Source of the DNA: Bacillota bacterium
Lineage (GTDB): Bacteria; Bacillota; Clostridia; Clostridiales; Clostridiaceae
Direction: 5' to 3'
Assembly (NCBI GenBank): GCA_023417975.1
Contig: JAEZDX010000063.1
Location: 1 to 7,052, forward strand
DNA length: 7,052 bases
Part shown: positions 6,258 to 7,052 of the stretch, in pieces
Position numbering within the stretch: position 1 is the stretch's first letter
How the letters are laid out: every line of letters begins with the position of its first letter
Made by a program: the position numbers and the translations under genes
Notes under the pieces: generated by a model
Databases searched by the model: none
Told to the model about the DNA's origin: nothing
The model's input: only the letters and a program-made list of their open reading frames with translations

Positions 6258-6728
6258 ATGATGAATTATAATGTGGTAGAAGAGATGGAGAAGGCTTTAA
6301 GCGAAAATAATTTGGGTAAGGCTAGAAGCATTCTAATAAACAGCGTACTTTGGGGTGAAGATGAAGACACAATAGAGAGTCTTAATAAAATGGCAATAGA
6401 AAACGGTGTTTTCGAGGATGATAACGGTACGGGCAGTGATAAAATTGAAAAGGAATCGTTTCGAGAATACATAGAAAGAATAAGAGAGGAAGTAATGCAT
6501 AATTTCTCTAAGTTAAAATTTGAAAGAATAAGAGAGTATTTCAAAATACCTAAAAAGAAAATTCAAACAACAGAAGCTAATGAAGATAAGTCCAAGGTAC
6601 AAGTAATACTTGAAGCCGGCAAACAGCTTAGCACAAAGAAAAAAGCAGCAGCGGCTGCAGCAGTAGGTTTGGCTGCATTAGCTTTCGGAGTAAAAATATT
6701 TGGGAAAGCTAAATCAAATAAAAAATAA
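6258..6728 (+). CDS. Hypothetical protein, probably tail-anchored in the membrane
   Basis: I do not recognise this 156-residue protein. The start is ATG 6258-6260 or the adjacent ATG 6261-6263, both behind GGAGGG (6248-6253); the second has the better spacing of 7 nt. A TTG at 6228 would add 10 residues but has no ribosome binding site. The first 60 residues look like short acidic helices (EEMEKALSENNLGKARSIL), followed by an acidic Asp/Gly linker and a charged helix (about 65-105). A basic KKK-rich stretch precedes one alanine-rich hydrophobic segment (130-148), and a lysine tail ends the protein. This layout suggests a cytoplasmic domain held to the membrane by its C-terminus. No signal peptide or catalytic motif is visible. 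The gene stands alone between the MFS gene and a terminator. Confidence 0.75.
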   Translation: MMNYNVVEEMEKALSENNLGKARSILINSVLWGEDEDTIESLNKMAIENGVFEDDNGTGSDKIEKESFREYIERIREEVMHNFSKLKFERIREYFKIPKKKIQTTEANEDKSKVQVILEAGKQLSTKKKAAAAAAVGLAALAFGVKIFGKAKSNKK

Positions 6729-6832
6729 AGCTGTACACAAAGAAATAAAGCAAATGAAATTTTTATATTTGCAAAACGAGTAATGTAAACATTAATAGAG
6801 TTTAATATGTAAAATACAATATGTTCATTTAT

Positions 6833-6870
6833 AAAGGATGCATCTGCTTCAAGTGGGATGTATCTTTTTT
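6833..6870 (+). terminator. Rho-independent terminator downstream of the hypothetical gene
   Basis: AAAGGATGCATC (6833-6844) pairs with GATGTATCTTTT (6857-6868) using two or three G-U pairs. The loop is 12 nt and the stem runs into a T6 tract. It lies 105 bp after the stop at 6728 and just before the XRE promoter, separating the two units. Confidence 0.75.
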
Positions 6871-6930
6871 GTTTGTCACGAAGTATCTATTTTAAAGGAT
6901 TCATAAGGAAGGTAGGCTGCTAAATATTGA

Positions 6931-6998
6931 ATGTGTAAGGCTAGCTTGACATTAGTAAAAAGTTACTTTATAATTTGATGTGTAAGGCTAGCTTGACA
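6931..6998. repeat. Two exact 21-bp direct repeats, each a near-palindrome (candidate XRE operators)
   Basis: Copies at 6931-6951 and 6978-6998 are identical over 21 bp and 47 bp apart. Each holds a GCTAGC centre within TGTGTAAG...TTGACA; the second copy extends to a 22-bp imperfect palindrome (6979-7000) with 18 of 22 symmetric positions. The first contains the -35 TTGACA. The second covers the predicted transcription start and runs up to the ribosome binding site. This is a typical repressor-operator layout. Confidence 0.75.
6946..6974 (+). promoter_or_regulatory. Perfect-consensus sigma-A promoter of the XRE regulator gene
   Basis: TTGACA (6946-6951) and TATAAT (6969-6974) are separated by exactly 17 nt, the ideal sigma-A promoter. 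Transcription should start near 6981, giving a leader of about 34 nt. Such a strong promoter next to duplicated operators implies tight repression. Confidence 0.85.
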
Positions 6999-7014
6999 CA
7001 AGGGAGGATATGTT

Positions 7015-7052
7015 TTGAAAAATAGAGTGAAAGAACTAAGAGAACTTAGAGG
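7015..7052 (+). CDS. XRE-family (Cro/CI-like) regulator, first 12 codons only
   Basis: The reading starts at TTG 7015-7017, with GGGAGG (7002-7007) 7 nt upstream, and gives MKNRVKELRELR before the window ends. KNRVKELRE is the very common opening of small single-domain XRE regulators (helix 1 of the helix-turn-helix). The nearby ATG at 7010 is out of frame and hits TGA after one more codon, so TTG is the start. The direct repeats around its promoter fit autorepression. The helix-turn-helix itself is outside the window, so the family call rests on the opening residues and context. Confidence 0.7.
   Translation, partial: MKNRVKELRELR

Noticed and set aside
6266..6544. Minus-strand 92-codon ORF within the hypothetical gene
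   Set aside because: It is serine/leucine-rich as expected from the complement of an acidic/lysine-rich gene, and the plus-strand frame has GGAGGG and a terminator.
6750..6772. GCAAAT/ATTTGC hairpin after the hypothetical gene as a terminator
   Set aside because: The stem is short and AT-rich and has no U-tract; the hairpin at 6833-6870 is far stronger.

Overview
The window looks like chromosomal DNA from a low-GC Firmicute, most likely a Clostridium or close relative. It is AT-rich, with strong GGAGG-type ribosome binding sites, consensus sigma-A promoters and hairpin terminators with U-tracts. Two genes point the same way: a type II (Fumble-like) pantothenate kinase and a bacterial OPT transporter. 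No RNA gene, insertion sequence, integrase or CRISPR array was seen.

Left part (1-2011, minus strand): an OPT-family transporter (221-1873) and, 22 bp downstream, the start of a pantothenate kinase-like gene (1-198, running off the window). They look like one operon. Its proximal promoter carries a Rex-box-like site between -35 and -10. Farther upstream is a second -10 and an odd composite element: an ACCCCTGGGGT palindrome followed by three 10-bp-phased repeats.

Middle left (2059-3182, minus strand): a lone gene resembling a phage virion structural protein. It has its own ribosome binding site and a very strong terminator hairpin, but an in-frame TAG after codon 53 splits it. No other phage gene surrounds it.

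Middle right (3355-6114): a TetR regulator (minus) and a 14-TM drug-efflux-type MFS transporter (plus) are divergent. The 468-bp gap between them holds the decayed 3' end of an unidentified gene (4015-4248). It also holds two copies of one inverted repeat (AATGTGAA, 6 nt, TTCATATT) that flank a promoter for the MFS gene. This looks like a local repressor-efflux module.

Right part (6090-7052, plus strand): a second copy of the ACCCCnGGGGT element overlaps the end of the MFS gene. Next come a small, probably tail-anchored protein of unknown function (6258-6728), a terminator, and the first 12 codons of an XRE-family regulator at the edge. The XRE promoter is perfect consensus, and two exact 21-bp direct repeats overlap its -35 and its transcription start, a layout expected for autorepression.

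The most distinctive items are the repeated ACCCCnGGGGT element, the amber-interrupted solitary phage-like gene, the paired operators of the TetR/MFS and XRE promoters, and the Rex-like site on the transporter-pantothenate kinase operon. I found no convincing complete new multi-gene system.
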